A stretch of DNA of 39,708 bases from Bacteroidaceae bacterium. Its GTDB lineage: Bacteria > Bacteroidota > Bacteroidia > Bacteroidales > Bacteroidaceae. Where the stretch lies: contig JAFQVS010000008.1 in assembly GCA_017407905.1 (NCBI GenBank), positions 1 to 39,708 of the forward strand. Direction: 5' to 3'. The position numbers and the translations under genes were made by a program. The first letter of the stretch is position 1; every line of letters starts with the position of its first letter. Below, piece after piece: positions 1 through 8,297 of the stretch. Below the pieces are notes generated by a model. That model was not told where the DNA came from, did no database searches, and was given only the letters and a program-made list of their open reading frames with translations.

Positions 1-124
1 AAGAAATTCAATGTAGGTACGATTGTTTTAAGGAAAAAGTGCGAGGTATGTTTAACCGCTACTTAGACGCTTGTTTACAAGCGACTAAGTGAGGGCGGTC
101 CGCAGCACCCTTAAAACAATCGTA
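1..124. repeat. Palindromic repeat, left copy (short-core form)
   Basis: Bases 1-54 recur at 39535-39588 with a single mismatch (position 19), and bases 99-117 recur at 39690-39708. Within this copy a perfect 16-bp inverted repeat, TACGATTGTTTTAAGG at 18-33 against 109-124, encloses a second, unrelated palindrome. That inner palindrome pairs ACCGC 55-59 with GCGGT 95-99, ACTTAG 61-66 with CTAAGT 85-90, and CGCTTG 68-73 with CAAGCG 78-83 around a TTTA loop. The shared arms and different cores are visible in the sequence. That this is a dispersed, multi-copy family is an inference from its presence at both window ends. Confidence 0.85.
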
Positions 125-136
125 AACCGAAATGAC

Positions 137-256
137 AAGCAAGCCTCCGACCGAGTGAGTGCATCGTTGCCTCACGAGCAAAGGAGGCTTGCGATAATTT
201 CTTTAGGTGCAGTTTTTTTTGCTTACTTTTTTTTGGAAAAAAAGTAAGTCCTAAAG
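137..256. repeat. Further hairpins beside the left repeat
   Basis: Two more inverted repeats follow the first palindrome. GCAAGCCTCC at 139-148 pairs with GGAGGCTTGC at 183-192, with GTGAG 155-159 and CTCAC 171-175 pairing inside it. CTTTAGG at 201-207 pairs with CCTAAAG at 250-256, enclosing CTTAC-T(n) and A(n)-GTAAG arms (222-248). No coding sequence is seen in bases 1-406. The stretch may be a composite of small palindromic elements downstream of the dnaJ-like gene on the minus strand. Confidence 0.7.
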
Positions 257-406
257 TATAAAGTGAAAGAGAGAATAGCCGCACAAGTATTCCGTGAAGG
301 TGATAAATAGAGTAATCTCGACCACACCTTTTTGCTACTGAGCCGAAAATATAAGAAAAGTGCCGGAATAAATCCAAGAGCGGCCCCACTGTCTGAAAAT
401 ATTTAT

Positions 407-1300
407 TTACTGTGCCTCTTTCATCTGTCTGAGAAGCTCTTTTTGCTTGTCGTTGAGGGTGGGCAGGGTGAGGCTCAGCGAGACGTAAAGGTCGCCCTTT
501 GCGGCTTCGTTCTTGTATTGCGGGAGGCCCTTCCCCTTGAGGCGCAGCTTGGCCGAGGGCTGTGTGCCGGGCTTTATCTGCATACGGACGCTGCCGTCGA
601 GGGTGGGGACGGTTATTTCGCCACCGAGCAGCAGGGTGTATAGGTCGGTCGATACGTCGGTGTGCAGATTGTCGCCCTCGCGCCTGAAGAGCGGGTCGGC
701 CTCGATGCGGAAGGTTATGTAAAGGTCGCCGCGCGTGCCCCCGGCAGGGGCTTCGCCGCCTTGTCCTTTGAGGCGTATCTTCTGCCCGTCGGTAACGCCG
801 GCGGGGATTGTCAGGCGTATGCTGTTGCCGTTTATTGTTACCACGCGCTTGTGTGTACTGCTAATCTCGCGCAGTGTCAGCTGTAGCTCGGTCTGTAGGT
901 CGTGCCCTTTTGACGGTGCGCCCCCGCCGAACCCGCCGAACCCACGGTTGCCGAAGAGGCTCTCGAAAAAGTCGCTGAATCCTCCGCTGTTGCCTGCACC
1001 GCCGAATCCGCCAAAATCGAAGCCTCCGCCGCCGTAGCCGCTGCCATATTGTCGGCGTTGCGCCTCAAATTCGTCGGCGTGTCGCCAATGCTCGCCATAC
1101 TCGTCGTACTTTTTGCGCTTCTCGGGGTCGCTCAGCACCTGATTGGCCTCGTTTATCTCTTGGAAACGCTGTTTGGCCGCGGGGTCCTCGTTTTTGTCGG
1201 TGTGATATTTTTTTACCAATCGACGAAAGGCCTTGCGAATATCCTCTTGTGTGGCGTTTCTCTCTACTCCCAATACTTTGTAGTAATCTATGAATGCCAT
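407..1300 (-). CDS. DnaJ/CbpA-like J-domain co-chaperone with an HTD motif
   Basis: This 297-residue protein has the layout of a type II (CbpA-like) Hsp40: an N-terminal J-domain (about 1-70), a Gly/Phe-rich linker (about 85-130) and a C-terminal substrate-binding beta-sandwich region (about 135-290). The CxxCxGxG zinc-finger repeats of true DnaJ are absent. It should deliver unfolded clients to DnaK in the cytoplasm and stimulate its ATPase. The J-domain signature is abnormal: residues 33-35 read HTD, not HPD (codons CAC ACC GAC, bases 1196-1204), a change that one base (CCC to ACC) would explain. The rest of the J-domain, including the helix around KFQEINEA-like residues and DPEKRKKYDEYGE, is intact. 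No operon partner is visible; the neighbouring lipoprotein gene is divergent. Confidence 0.92.
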   Translation of the reverse strand: MAFIDYYKVLGVERNATQEDIRKAFRRLVKKYHTDKNEDPAAKQRFQEINEANQVLSDPEKRKKYDEYGEHWRHADEFEAQRRQYGSGYGGGGFDFGGFGGAGNSGGFSDFFESLFGNRGFGGFGGGAPSKGHDLQTELQLTLREISSTHKRVVTINGNSIRLTIPAGVTDGQKIRLKGQGGEAPAGGTRGDLYITFRIEADPLFRREGDNLHTDVSTDLYTLLLGGEITVPTLDGSVRMQIKPGTQPSAKLRLKGKGLPQYKNEAAKGDLYVSLSLTLPTLNDKQKELLRQMKEAQ

Positions 1301-1396
1301 AATACTAATTTTTTATCTGTAAGATAAATAACAAATAGCGTGCCAAAGTGGTTGGCTTGACTTTTTGTCATTCTTGCGCATTAAATAAAGTGAAAA

Positions 1397-1429
1397 TTTG
1401 GAACAATTGGCAGAAATAGATTATATTCG
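1397..1429 (+). promoter_or_regulatory. Candidate promoter of the 1480 lipoprotein gene
   Basis: TTTG at 1397-1400 and TATATTCG at 1422-1429 (7 of 8 to TAnnTTTG) are 21 bases apart, which fits a Bacteroidetes -33/-7 promoter. The gene starts about 50 bases downstream. Confidence 0.5.
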
Positions 1430-1479
1430 CAGACAAAATGTTTTTATCGGGGAATATAATAACGACAAAATAGAGCTTT

Positions 1480-2322
1480 ATGAAGAATCTTTTTAAATTG
1501 ATGCTGTTGCCACTCTCGCTGTTGGCCGTGTCTTGCAGCAGCGACGATGATGGCTATAATGCCGACACTGCAATTTCTCTCTATAATCCCGTGCCCGAGA
1601 GTTATAGAGTGGTTAAGGGTATTAAAATGAGCGCTACGGATGGTCGCGGCGAGCATACGTGGAATTATACCCTCAACTACGATGCGCAGAGGCGTATAAA
1701 ATCGCTCGACGCCGAAATTTCGACCTATCAGCTGCGTAACAACAGCCGTTGGTACAGGGTGAACATAAAATCATCGACCGAGTATCAATTCCTCGACGAG
1801 AAGAATCTGGGAGTGATATATAATGCCTCGCTCGAATATCCGACGTATCCCGATTGGAACACCACAAAGGGCTATCGTCTGCCGGGCGAGTTTAACGCAA
1901 AGGGTGCTTTGGTGCATTTTGGCACGTTCGATTGTGAATATTCGGGTAACACTCTTACGAAGGCCTATATTGACAATGGGCGTGTCTATAAGCCGGCACA
2001 CGACCGTTACGGCAACGTTACGGGATATATGTGCGAGGATGGCGATTCAATATATTCCAAATTGAACATCTACCCCTATTCGTCTATAAATAATAAGACC
2101 AATGTTGATTTTTCGGGCTTTATGGGCTATTGGGTGCCCGAGCGCGAGATTTACGACAATCACGATTGGCGCTACGCTTTCTGCCACCTTGCGGCATTTG
2201 ATATGTTGGGCGCGCGCAGCCTGCATCTTCCCGAGGGCGAGTGGACGTTGGACGCTTCGGGTTGTCCCGTTGCTTGTGTGCTTCCCTCGGGCATTAGACT
2301 CGAAATTGTGTATGCCGAATAA
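1480..2322 (+). CDS. Surface-type lipoprotein of unknown function
   Basis: The 280-residue product begins with a lipoprotein signal peptide whose lipobox LAVSC puts the modified Cys at 19. It is followed by SSDDDG, an acidic stretch like the signal that sends Bacteroidetes lipoproteins to the outer face of the outer membrane. The rest is rich in Tyr, Asn and Asp with alternating strands, and no catalytic motif can be picked out. I do not recognise a family with certainty. The gene stands alone: it has its own promoter-like sequence, and its 3' end faces the M64 peptidase gene across a shared terminator. Codon use resembles the flanking core genes more than the A+T-rich glycan cluster. Confidence 0.8.
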   Translation: MKNLFKLMLLPLSLLAVSCSSDDDGYNADTAISLYNPVPESYRVVKGIKMSATDGRGEHTWNYTLNYDAQRRIKSLDAEISTYQLRNNSRWYRVNIKSSTEYQFLDEKNLGVIYNASLEYPTYPDWNTTKGYRLPGEFNAKGALVHFGTFDCEYSGNTLTKAYIDNGRVYKPAHDRYGNVTGYMCEDGDSIYSKLNIYPYSSINNKTNVDFSGFMGYWVPEREIYDNHDWRYAFCHLAAFDMLGARSLHLPEGEWTLDASGCPVACVLPSGIRLEIVYAE

Positions 2323-2358
2323 TGGTGCCGACGCCTTTATCGGACGGCTAAAAGCAAT

Positions 2359-2411
2359 AAAAAACTCTCTCCCCTTTGGATTCCAATAATCCAAAGGGGA
2401 GAGAGTTTTTT
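2359..2411. terminator. Bidirectional terminator between convergent genes
   Basis: A perfect 22-bp inverted repeat (2359-2380 against 2390-2411, loop of 9) has A6 on one side and T6 on the other, so it can end transcription from both directions. Its right arm runs into the stop codon of the M64 gene (2410-2412). Confidence 0.92.
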
Positions 2412-3753
2412 ATTTGCACATATAGTCGAGATACTCTTCGATGGCTTTTTGACACACGGGACAAAAGTCGCGCAGTTGGTTCATCATACACTGAGGGGTG
2501 GGGCGGTAGATGCCTTTCTCCAAATATCCGCCACCCTCGTAGGCGCCGAGCGTCAGGCTCTCTTGCTTTTGTGTGAGCATTGCCTTGTCGAAGGGGGTGG
2601 GGACGGGGGTGGTGTCGGCAATCATACTCTTCCACTTTTTGTCGAAATTGACAAAGGTGGTAAGGTTGGCCTCCCACGGCTCTTTGTCTGCGGGGTAGAG
2701 GGCGCTGACGGTGTTCCCCACCTCGACATATTCGTCGCCGAGGCCCAAAAGCGAGTGGCCAAATTCGTGCACATATACCTCGCCCGTGCGGCCTGTCTTT
2801 CCGGCCGAGCCGAGGCCGTAGAAATTGTATATTCCGCCTCCGCCGTATTTATCGGTGTTTGTCAGTATGAAAATGCTCTCGTAAGGGGCCGAGGCTGCAA
2901 GGTCGCGCACACGCTGAAAATCCTCGACCATCTGGTAGCGCTCGCTGCCAAAGGTAAAGAAGCGCGTGTCGAGGGTAGTGTTTACCCATTTGCCGTGTCC
3001 CGGCTCGCTTATTCCTGCCTCGGGCGAGGGGGCCCACACGGCACGAATGTTTATGCGGTGGCGGTTCTTGTCGAAGGGCGAGTAGCCGAAGAGGGCGTCG
3101 CTCCACATTCGGCACGAGGCAAGGAATTTCTCCTTTTGCTCGGCTGTGAAGCCGTCGGGCAGCAGTACAATGTCGAGGCTGTGCTCGATGCTGCCGCCTA
3201 TGTGAATGTCGATGCTCTCGCAGGCGGTGCCCCGTGGACGAATATTGTAGTCGCTTACGTTTATGCTGTGCGAGTGTAGCTTCTGCATCTCTTTTGTGGC
3301 CTTGTTGCGGGCATATATCTCGATGCGGAAATTGCGCTTGGGCTCGGGGAAAATGATGGCCTCGGCAAAGGAGCGGCTCACGCGGGCGGCCTCGTCGGTT
3401 GTCTGCCACTCGTTGAAGAGCGTGCAGTAGTTGTTCTTGTATATTGTCTTTCCGCTCTGCTCATCGACGATGCGGAAGTGCTGCTCGCCATACTCAAAGG
3501 GGTTAATGAGCGCATTTTTCGAGCCGGCCCACACTCCCTCGCGCCTTACGGCGTCGAATGTGTAGCCCTCGCTCCGGCTGTTGCCCGTGTGATGAAAATC
3601 GTAGCGCAGGGTGCTGTTCTTAAAATAATCCTCGTAGCGGACATTCTCCTCGGCGGTGCCTGCCGACGGGGCACCTTTGTGTAGTTTATCGACACTCCCA
3701 CACGATGCAAAAAGGGTTACTAAAAAGGTTAGTAAAAATTCTCTCTTTTTCAT
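2410..3753 (-). CDS. M64 family (IgA peptidase-like) metallopeptidase lipoprotein
   Basis: The 447-residue protein carries a lipoprotein signal (LFASC, Cys18), an N-terminal beta-rich domain (about 35-170, like the M64 N-terminal domain) and a zinc peptidase domain. The active site HEFGHSLLGLGDEY has zinc-binding His329 and His333, catalytic Glu330 and a downstream Asp340/Glu341. This is the arrangement of peptidase family M64, named after a clostridial IgA peptidase; most Bacteroidetes members have no proven substrate, so cleavage of IgA should not be assumed. Family assignment is firm and substrate is open. It is likely anchored in the outer membrane. The gene is monocistronic, divergent from the SPOR gene and convergent with the preceding lipoprotein. 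Confidence 0.92.
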   Translation of the reverse strand: MKKREFLLTFLVTLFASCGSVDKLHKGAPSAGTAEENVRYEDYFKNSTLRYDFHHTGNSRSEGYTFDAVRREGVWAGSKNALINPFEYGEQHFRIVDEQSGKTIYKNNYCTLFNEWQTTDEAARVSRSFAEAIIFPEPKRNFRIEIYARNKATKEMQKLHSHSINVSDYNIRPRGTACESIDIHIGGSIEHSLDIVLLPDGFTAEQKEKFLASCRMWSDALFGYSPFDKNRHRINIRAVWAPSPEAGISEPGHGKWVNTTLDTRFFTFGSERYQMVEDFQRVRDLAASAPYESIFILTNTDKYGGGGIYNFYGLGSAGKTGRTGEVYVHEFGHSLLGLGDEYVEVGNTVSALYPADKEPWEANLTTFVNFDKKWKSMIADTTPVPTPFDKAMLTQKQESLTLGAYEGGGYLEKGIYRPTPQCMMNQLRDFCPVCQKAIEEYLDYMCK

Positions 3754-3780
3754 AAGTAACGTTTTTTCTGATATTTTGTG

Positions 3781-3814
3781 CGAAGTTAAGAAACTTTGCG
3801 TTAATTATAGCAAA
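3781..3814 (-). promoter_or_regulatory. Candidate promoter of the M64 gene
   Basis: On the minus strand TTTG (CAAA at 3811-3814) and TAACTTCG (3781-3788) are spaced 22 bases apart, about 30 bases upstream of the start codon. It overlaps the upstream region of the divergent SPOR gene. Confidence 0.4.
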
Positions 3815-3854
3815 AAAACTCCCTTTTAAAGTTCATACATTGCGGTTTTATTCT

Positions 3855-3862
3855 TAATTTTG
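3855..3862 (+). promoter_or_regulatory. -7 box of the SPOR lipoprotein gene
   Basis: TAATTTTG matches TAnnTTTG exactly and lies 53 bases before the start codon. A -33 TTTG at the usual distance is not evident. Confidence 0.45.
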
Positions 3863-3915
3863 CAAAAGTTTCGACAAATAATGAATTTTATTAACAGCTT
3901 ATAAGAATTATTGAA

Positions 3916-4425
3916 ATGAAGAAATTTCTTGTTTTTGGGTTGAGCATCTGCTTCGCATTGACGTTCAGCTCGTGTAAAACATCTAAGGAGAGTGCCTATA
4001 AGAGTGCATACGACCAAGCTAAACAGCAAGAGCTTGTTCAGGGCGATAGTCAGGTAGCCGAGCCCATCGAGATTGCTCCCGTAACAACCTCGACATCAAC
4101 ATCAACCGAGACGCCTCCCCCCGTTGATATGAGTTATCGTGAAGAGAAGGTAGTGCTTGCAACAGGCGAGCAGGGCGTGCTGAAGGCCTTCAGCGTTGTT
4201 TGCGGCAGCTTCGTTTCAAAGACAAACGCCGATGCTCTGAAAGCAACACTCGTGGGCGAGGGTTACAGCGCACTTGTTGTGCAGAATCCCGCAACAGGAA
4301 TGTACCGTGTGGTTTGTGCTACATACGACGATAAGCAGCGTGCAGCCGAGGCTCGCGACCAATTTAAGGCCAGCCACCCCACAGACGCCGATTTCCAGAA
4401 ATCGTGGTTGCTGTATAATAAGTAA
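3916..4425 (+). CDS. SPOR-domain lipoprotein
   Basis: The 169-residue protein has a lipoprotein signal (FSSC, Cys20), a linker rich in Lys, Gln, Thr and Pro (about 21-75) and a C-terminal SPOR domain (about 90-168: FSVVCGSF, a central GYSALVV strand and a final YRVVCATY strand). SPOR domains bind denuded peptidoglycan glycan strands, typically at division sites, so a cell-envelope or division role is likely. The exact role is not known. It lies between the M64 gene and the glycan cluster and is followed by hairpins rather than closely spaced genes, so it is probably transcribed alone. Confidence 0.88.
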   Translation: MKKFLVFGLSICFALTFSSCKTSKESAYKSAYDQAKQQELVQGDSQVAEPIEIAPVTTSTSTSTETPPPVDMSYREEKVVLATGEQGVLKAFSVVCGSFVSKTNADALKATLVGEGYSALVVQNPATGMYRVVCATYDDKQRAAEARDQFKASHPTDADFQKSWLLYNK

Positions 4426-4463
4426 TACGAATCGCGGCCATAGGCGGTTGATTCGTTATAATA

Positions 4464-4555
4464 ATATTTCTCCTTGAATTCTTTTTTCAGGGAGAAATAT
4501 AAAATTTAGACGGGTTGTTGTATGATTGGATTTCAAAAATAAATCATAGCCTGTC
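4464..4555 (+). other. Two intergenic hairpins between the SPOR and GT8 genes
   Basis: ATATTTCTCC (4464-4473) pairs with GGAGAAATAT (4491-4500), but no T-run follows. A second structure pairs GACGGG (4509-4514) with CCTGTC (4550-4555) and TATGATT (4521-4527) with AATCATA (4542-4548), and a T-rich tail follows it. One or both may terminate the SPOR transcript, or they may be part of the GT8 leader. Confidence 0.45.
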
Positions 4556-4600
4556 TTTATTTGCTTTTTATAGATAATCCCTTTCTCTTTAGATAATAAT

Positions 4601-5512
4601 ATGGAATATAATATTGTTTGTGTGGCTGATGAGAACTACGCTCAACACGCGGCAGTAATGCTGACATCCCTGTTCGAAACAAATAGAGATAAGGCGTTTA
4701 ATGTTTTCTTTATGACATATTCACTGTCGGATGAAAGTAAAAAGCGCTTGGAGATCATTTGTCAAGATGCCGGAAGTCATATATATTTCATAGAAGATGA
4801 ATATGAGCAAATTAAGGATTTTAAGGTTGGACAGTGGAACAGTATTATGTACCTTAAGTTGCTGACTCCCGAATATCTGCCAAAAGAGGTTGATAGATAC
4901 CTTTTCCTTGATGTGGATATGATTATCAACTCGGATATTAGCGACCTGTATAATTATAGATTGCAGGATAGTGTTGTAGCTGCTTGTGAAGATATTCCCG
5001 AATGTATATCGCATAAGAAACGTTTGAATATGCCTCAGACGAGCGTATATATAAATTCGGGTGTTATGGTAGTCGATCTTAAAAAATGGAGAGCAAAAGA
5101 GGAGACTTGGATTGATTGTATGACAAGGAAACAGGTCAATTTTATAAATGATCAGGATGTAATTGCAACCTATTTTAAGGATGAGATAGCGCTTCTGCCA
5201 ATTAAATGGAATATGGTAACCTTCTACTATATGAGACGACCTAAGATTTTCGAAAAGTATCTCGATACTCTTGAATATGATAAGAAACATCCTGCAATCA
5301 TTCATTTCCCGTGCCCGATAAAACCTTGGTTTAAAGATTGCAGACATCCTTTTGCAGGAATGTACAGGAAATATCTTGGCAAGACAGCTTGGAAAGATTA
5401 CAAATTCCCTTATTTCGAGCAGCTATCGAAATGGGGAAGATTTAAAAAGATTGTACGTAATGCCTTGAATGAAATAGGAATAATAAAAGACGGGATGTTC
5501 TTAATTAGATAA
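4601..5512 (+). CDS. GT8 family glycosyltransferase
   Basis: The 303-residue cytoplasmic enzyme shows the GT8 plan: an N-terminal Rossmann-like start (NIVCVADENYAQH), the metal and nucleotide-sugar binding DVD at 104-106 (LFLDVDMI), an INSGVMVVDLKKW motif near 150 and a C-terminal HFPCPIKPW motif with the His that completes metal binding. Such enzymes are retaining transferases that use UDP-glucose or UDP-galactose to build LPS or capsule. Donor and acceptor cannot be told from sequence. It opens the glycan cluster and lies 5 bases before the pyruvyl transferase gene, so the two are co-transcribed. The A+T-rich codon use contrasts with the genes before it. Confidence 0.9.
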   Translation: MEYNIVCVADENYAQHAAVMLTSLFETNRDKAFNVFFMTYSLSDESKKRLEIICQDAGSHIYFIEDEYEQIKDFKVGQWNSIMYLKLLTPEYLPKEVDRYLFLDVDMIINSDISDLYNYRLQDSVVAACEDIPECISHKKRLNMPQTSVYINSGVMVVDLKKWRAKEETWIDCMTRKQVNFINDQDVIATYFKDEIALLPIKWNMVTFYYMRRPKIFEKYLDTLEYDKKHPAIIHFPCPIKPWFKDCRHPFAGMYRKYLGKTAWKDYKFPYFEQLSKWGRFKKIVRNALNEIGIIKDGMFLIR

Positions 5513-5517
5513 AAGAG

Positions 5518-6408
5518 ATGAGCGAAAAATATAAGAAAAAGGGCTTTAATCGAATACTAACTAAGCTATTCAATATGCTTGCCGAGTTATTCACCAAGCA
5601 TATTGTTGTGAATGCTTTTATTTATTACGATAAAGGTAAAATCCTTTCACGCAATTGGGGCGATGATATAAATTATTTTTTTCTCAAGCGACTATTTCGT
5701 CGCGAAATAGTCAGTTACGATTACTCATCTCTTTCGCATCGTCTAAAGAGGGATAATTATTTGATGATTGGCTCTACATTAACCCTTCTTTGTAACTCAG
5801 AGTCAATTGTTTGGGGCGCAGGAGTGATTGATGCGACAGCCGAGCTTCCGGCCCGACCCAAAAAAGTACTCGCAGTGCGAGGCCCCTTAACGCGGAAATA
5901 TCTGCTTGAGCGTGGTATTCAATGTCCCGAGGTTTATGGCGACCCAGCATTACTTATCCCTTACGTATATTCTCCAAAAATAGGAAAAAAGTATAAATTA
6001 GGAATAATACCCCATTATTCCGATTATGATTCTCCCACCCTTGATAAATTCAGGGATAATAATGAGATAAAGTTTATAAAGATGGAGGGATATGAAAAAT
6101 GGACAGATGTAATAGATAATATCCTTTCCTGCGAAAGGGTTGTCTCGTCGTCGCTGCACGGACTGATAATAGCCGAGGCTTTTGGTATCCCTAACCTCTG
6201 GGCCGAGATAAAAGGCGAGCTTTTAGGCGGACATTTTAAATTTCACGACTTTTTCTGTTCAATAGTTAGAGACCGAGAAGCCCCCTTTGTAATAGACAAG
6301 GCTACTACATACGACCTTTTGTCGGATGCCGTCGCAAAGTGGCAGCCGGGCAAGATTGACTTAAAGCCGTTGATTGAATCAGCACCATTTAAAATATACA
6401 TTAAATAA
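5518..6408 (+). CDS. Polysaccharide pyruvyl transferase family protein
   Basis: The 296-residue protein has features of the CsaB/WcaK-type pyruvyl transferase family: an NWGDDIN motif near 46, a glycine-containing VWGAGVID segment near 100, VRGPLTRKYL with YGDPALL near 125-145, and the SSLHGLIIAEAFGIP motif near 205. Members transfer pyruvate from phosphoenolpyruvate to sugars, which adds negative charge to capsule or LPS. Some relatives in glycan clusters may act on other substrates, so the exact reaction is inferred. It follows the GT8 gene after 5 bases. Confidence 0.87.
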   Translation: MSEKYKKKGFNRILTKLFNMLAELFTKHIVVNAFIYYDKGKILSRNWGDDINYFFLKRLFRREIVSYDYSSLSHRLKRDNYLMIGSTLTLLCNSESIVWGAGVIDATAELPARPKKVLAVRGPLTRKYLLERGIQCPEVYGDPALLIPYVYSPKIGKKYKLGIIPHYSDYDSPTLDKFRDNNEIKFIKMEGYEKWTDVIDNILSCERVVSSSLHGLIIAEAFGIPNLWAEIKGELLGGHFKFHDFFCSIVRDREAPFVIDKATTYDLLSDAVAKWQPGKIDLKPLIESAPFKIYIK

Positions 6409-6560
6409 TTCAGACTATAAATATAAAATTGATAGAAAATAAGGGTAATAGTGTCATTGCTAAGGTTCTTATAGATTGCAACGAAGAGATTATAAGAATA
6501 ACATTTACCGAGGAGTATGGTAACGACACTGTAACCGATAGAATAGATGCCTACGTATAA
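6405..6560 (+). pseudogene. Possible truncated gene ending at the leader element
   Basis: A reading frame with protein-like composition runs from the end of the pyruvyl transferase gene to TAA at 6558-6560. It includes VIAKVLIDCNEEI and RITFTEEYGND and ends TDRIDAYV. It has no ATG; TTG at 6429 would give 43 residues. I do not recognise a family. The sequence reads like the first part of a longer protein that stops abruptly. The stop codon lies inside GTATAAAGTTTATA, the left border of the repeated leader element, so insertion of that element could have cut the gene. Chance is not excluded. Confidence 0.3.
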
Positions 6561-6746
6561 AGTTTATAGACTTTGCAATAGAAATTTTTATAGGTCTTTT
6601 TTAGAATGTTTTTCATTTTTCAAAGGCGAATAGTGGGTTCAAGTAACTGCGAAAATGGGGAAAACAGACAAAAAAGAGCACAAAAAGGCAATCACAACTC
6701 GCGGGTGAATGTAATCTTTTTTTTGAAAGAAATTTAAACAGTTTCT
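6555..6746 (+). repeat. Leader element copy A, upstream of the flippase gene
   Basis: This copy shares ordered blocks with the tandem copies before susC: GTATAAAGTTTATA (6555-6568), AATTTTTATAGG (6583-6594), AGAATGTT (6603-6610), AAAACAGAC (6661-6669), AAAAAGGC (6682-6689), a T-run, and AAATTTAAACAGTTTCTT (6730-6747). AACAGAC to AAAAAGGC (19 bases) and AAAAAGGC to AAATTTAAACAG (48 bases) match the susC copy almost exactly. GTTTTTC-ATTTTTC can pair with GAAAAT-GGGGAAAAC (6646-6665 region), capped by a variable segment. It is non-coding and ends 18 bases before the flippase start codon, so it would form the 5' leader of that mRNA. Confidence 0.7.
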
Positions 6747-6764
6747 TGATTGGCAGATAATATA

Positions 6765-8297
6765 ATGGAAGAAAATAATAAACGTATTATAAAGAATACT
6801 CTGTATCTATACGTCAGGATGGGAGTAACAATTCTGTTGGGACTATTCTCGACAAGGATTGTGCTGGATGTCTTGGGCGAGAGTGATTATGGAACATACA
6901 CCGTTGTCGGTAGCTTTGTTTCGATGTTCACTATTCTCAATAGTATATTGCAGTCGGGTACACGCCGCTTTCTTGCACTTAATATAGGAAAGGGAGATAA
7001 GGAATTGTTACAAAGGACATTCTCTACTGCATTTGTGATACATTTGGGAATTGCCTTAATTGTTGGTCTGCTGTTAGAGACTTTCGGTCTGTGGTACATA
7101 AATAATCTCTTGAATGTTGCTCAAGAGAGAATGTTTGCCGTAAATGTTATTTTTCAATTTTCTGTGATAACCTGCATTTTGCAGATTATTCAGACACCTT
7201 ACGTTGCGGCTGTAACGGCACACGAGAAATTTAATATTTATGCTTATATGAGCATTTTCGACATTGTGGCGAAGATTGCTGTGCTGTTTCTGATTGTCTT
7301 CTACGATGGCGATAAACTAATAATCTACGCAGCATTGTTAATGGCTGTCTCTATAATAAGCATTATAATATACATGGTTTATTACTCGCGCTCCTTCGAT
7401 GAATGTAAAATGTCGCTGAAGGTTGATAAACCATTGTTTAAGGAGATGTGTTCATTTTCGGGGTGGACAACATTAGGGCACGTTAGTGCTGTCCTTAATG
7501 CTCAGGGCACAACAATGATTCTGAATTTTTTCTTTGGCACGGTGGTTAATGCAGCCCGTGGATTGTCGGGTGCCGTATTGACGCTTATAGAGCAATTTGT
7601 TTCGGGCTTTATCACTGCTGCTGTGCCACAGTTGGTAAAGTATTATGGAGCGGGTGATATGGAGCGATTTAAGAAACTTATCTTTAATGTTTCGCAATAT
7701 ACTTTGTTCCTTTTTGCCATTTTTGCCGTGCCAATATTGCTGGAGATTGATTATGTGCTTGGATTGTGGCTGGGTGATGTGCCCGAATATACGTCGGCAT
7801 TTATTAAGGTAACCATCATTGTGTTCTTTATAAAATATTCAAACTATATGCTCGACCAAGGGCTAAATGCAAGTGGTAACGTGAAACAATTATCGCTGAT
7901 AATAGCTCCTATTTATCTTATAAAGATTCCGATAATATTAGTTGTTGCTTATATGGGCGGTTCGCCTATCGCGGTATATTTGGTGTCGCTTATTCCGCAA
8001 TTCTTGGGAATGGTGGTGATTTTGTATCTGCTGAATAAATATACTAATTTCCCCTCTATTGAGTATTTTATTAAGATATTCCTAAAGAATTTTGCTCTGA
8101 TTCTTATTGCCATAATACCGCCTTATGTATTACAGATGTATATGCAGGCCGGAGCAGCGAGGTTCTTCTCGGTGTGCGCGCTTTCTGTATTAACTACTTT
8201 GACTATCTTATACACGTTGGGGCTGAATAAGGAGGTTAGAGTAATGGTTGCCAATAAATTTGTTTCCACTCTTAGAAAATTCCATATTGTTAAATGA
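6765..8297 (+). CDS. Wzx-type polysaccharide flippase (MOP superfamily)
   Basis: The product is an integral membrane protein of 510 residues with about 12-14 hydrophobic helices and the N-terminal NTLYLYVRMGVTILLGLFS signature of Bacteroidetes Wzx-like proteins. It would flip undecaprenyl-linked oligosaccharide across the inner membrane. I chose ATG at 6765 (MEENNKRIIKN) over an in-frame TTG at 6750, because the TTG lies next to the repeated AAATTTAAACAG leader motif. The last codons overlap the next gene by 4 bases (ATGA). No Wzy polymerase is evident in the cluster. Confidence 0.9.
   Translation: MEENNKRIIKNTLYLYVRMGVTILLGLFSTRIVLDVLGESDYGTYTVVGSFVSMFTILNSILQSGTRRFLALNIGKGDKELLQRTFSTAFVIHLGIALIVGLLLETFGLWYINNLLNVAQERMFAVNVIFQFSVITCILQIIQTPYVAAVTAHEKFNIYAYMSIFDIVAKIAVLFLIVFYDGDKLIIYAALLMAVSIISIIIYMVYYSRSFDECKMSLKVDKPLFKEMCSFSGWTTLGHVSAVLNAQGTTMILNFFFGTVVNAARGLSGAVLTLIEQFVSGFITAAVPQLVKYYGAGDMERFKKLIFNVSQYTLFLFAIFAVPILLEIDYVLGLWLGDVPEYTSAFIKVTIIVFFIKYSNYMLDQGLNASGNVKQLSLIIAPIYLIKIPIILVVAYMGGSPIAVYLVSLIPQFLGMVVILYLLNKYTNFPSIEYFIKIFLKNFALILIAIIPPYVLQMYMQAGAARFFSVCALSVLTTLTILYTLGLNKEVRVMVANKFVSTLRKFHIVK

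Noticed and set aside
6409-6764. Insertion sequence between the pyruvyl transferase and flippase genes
   Set aside because: No transposase frame or target duplication; only the small leader element is seen.
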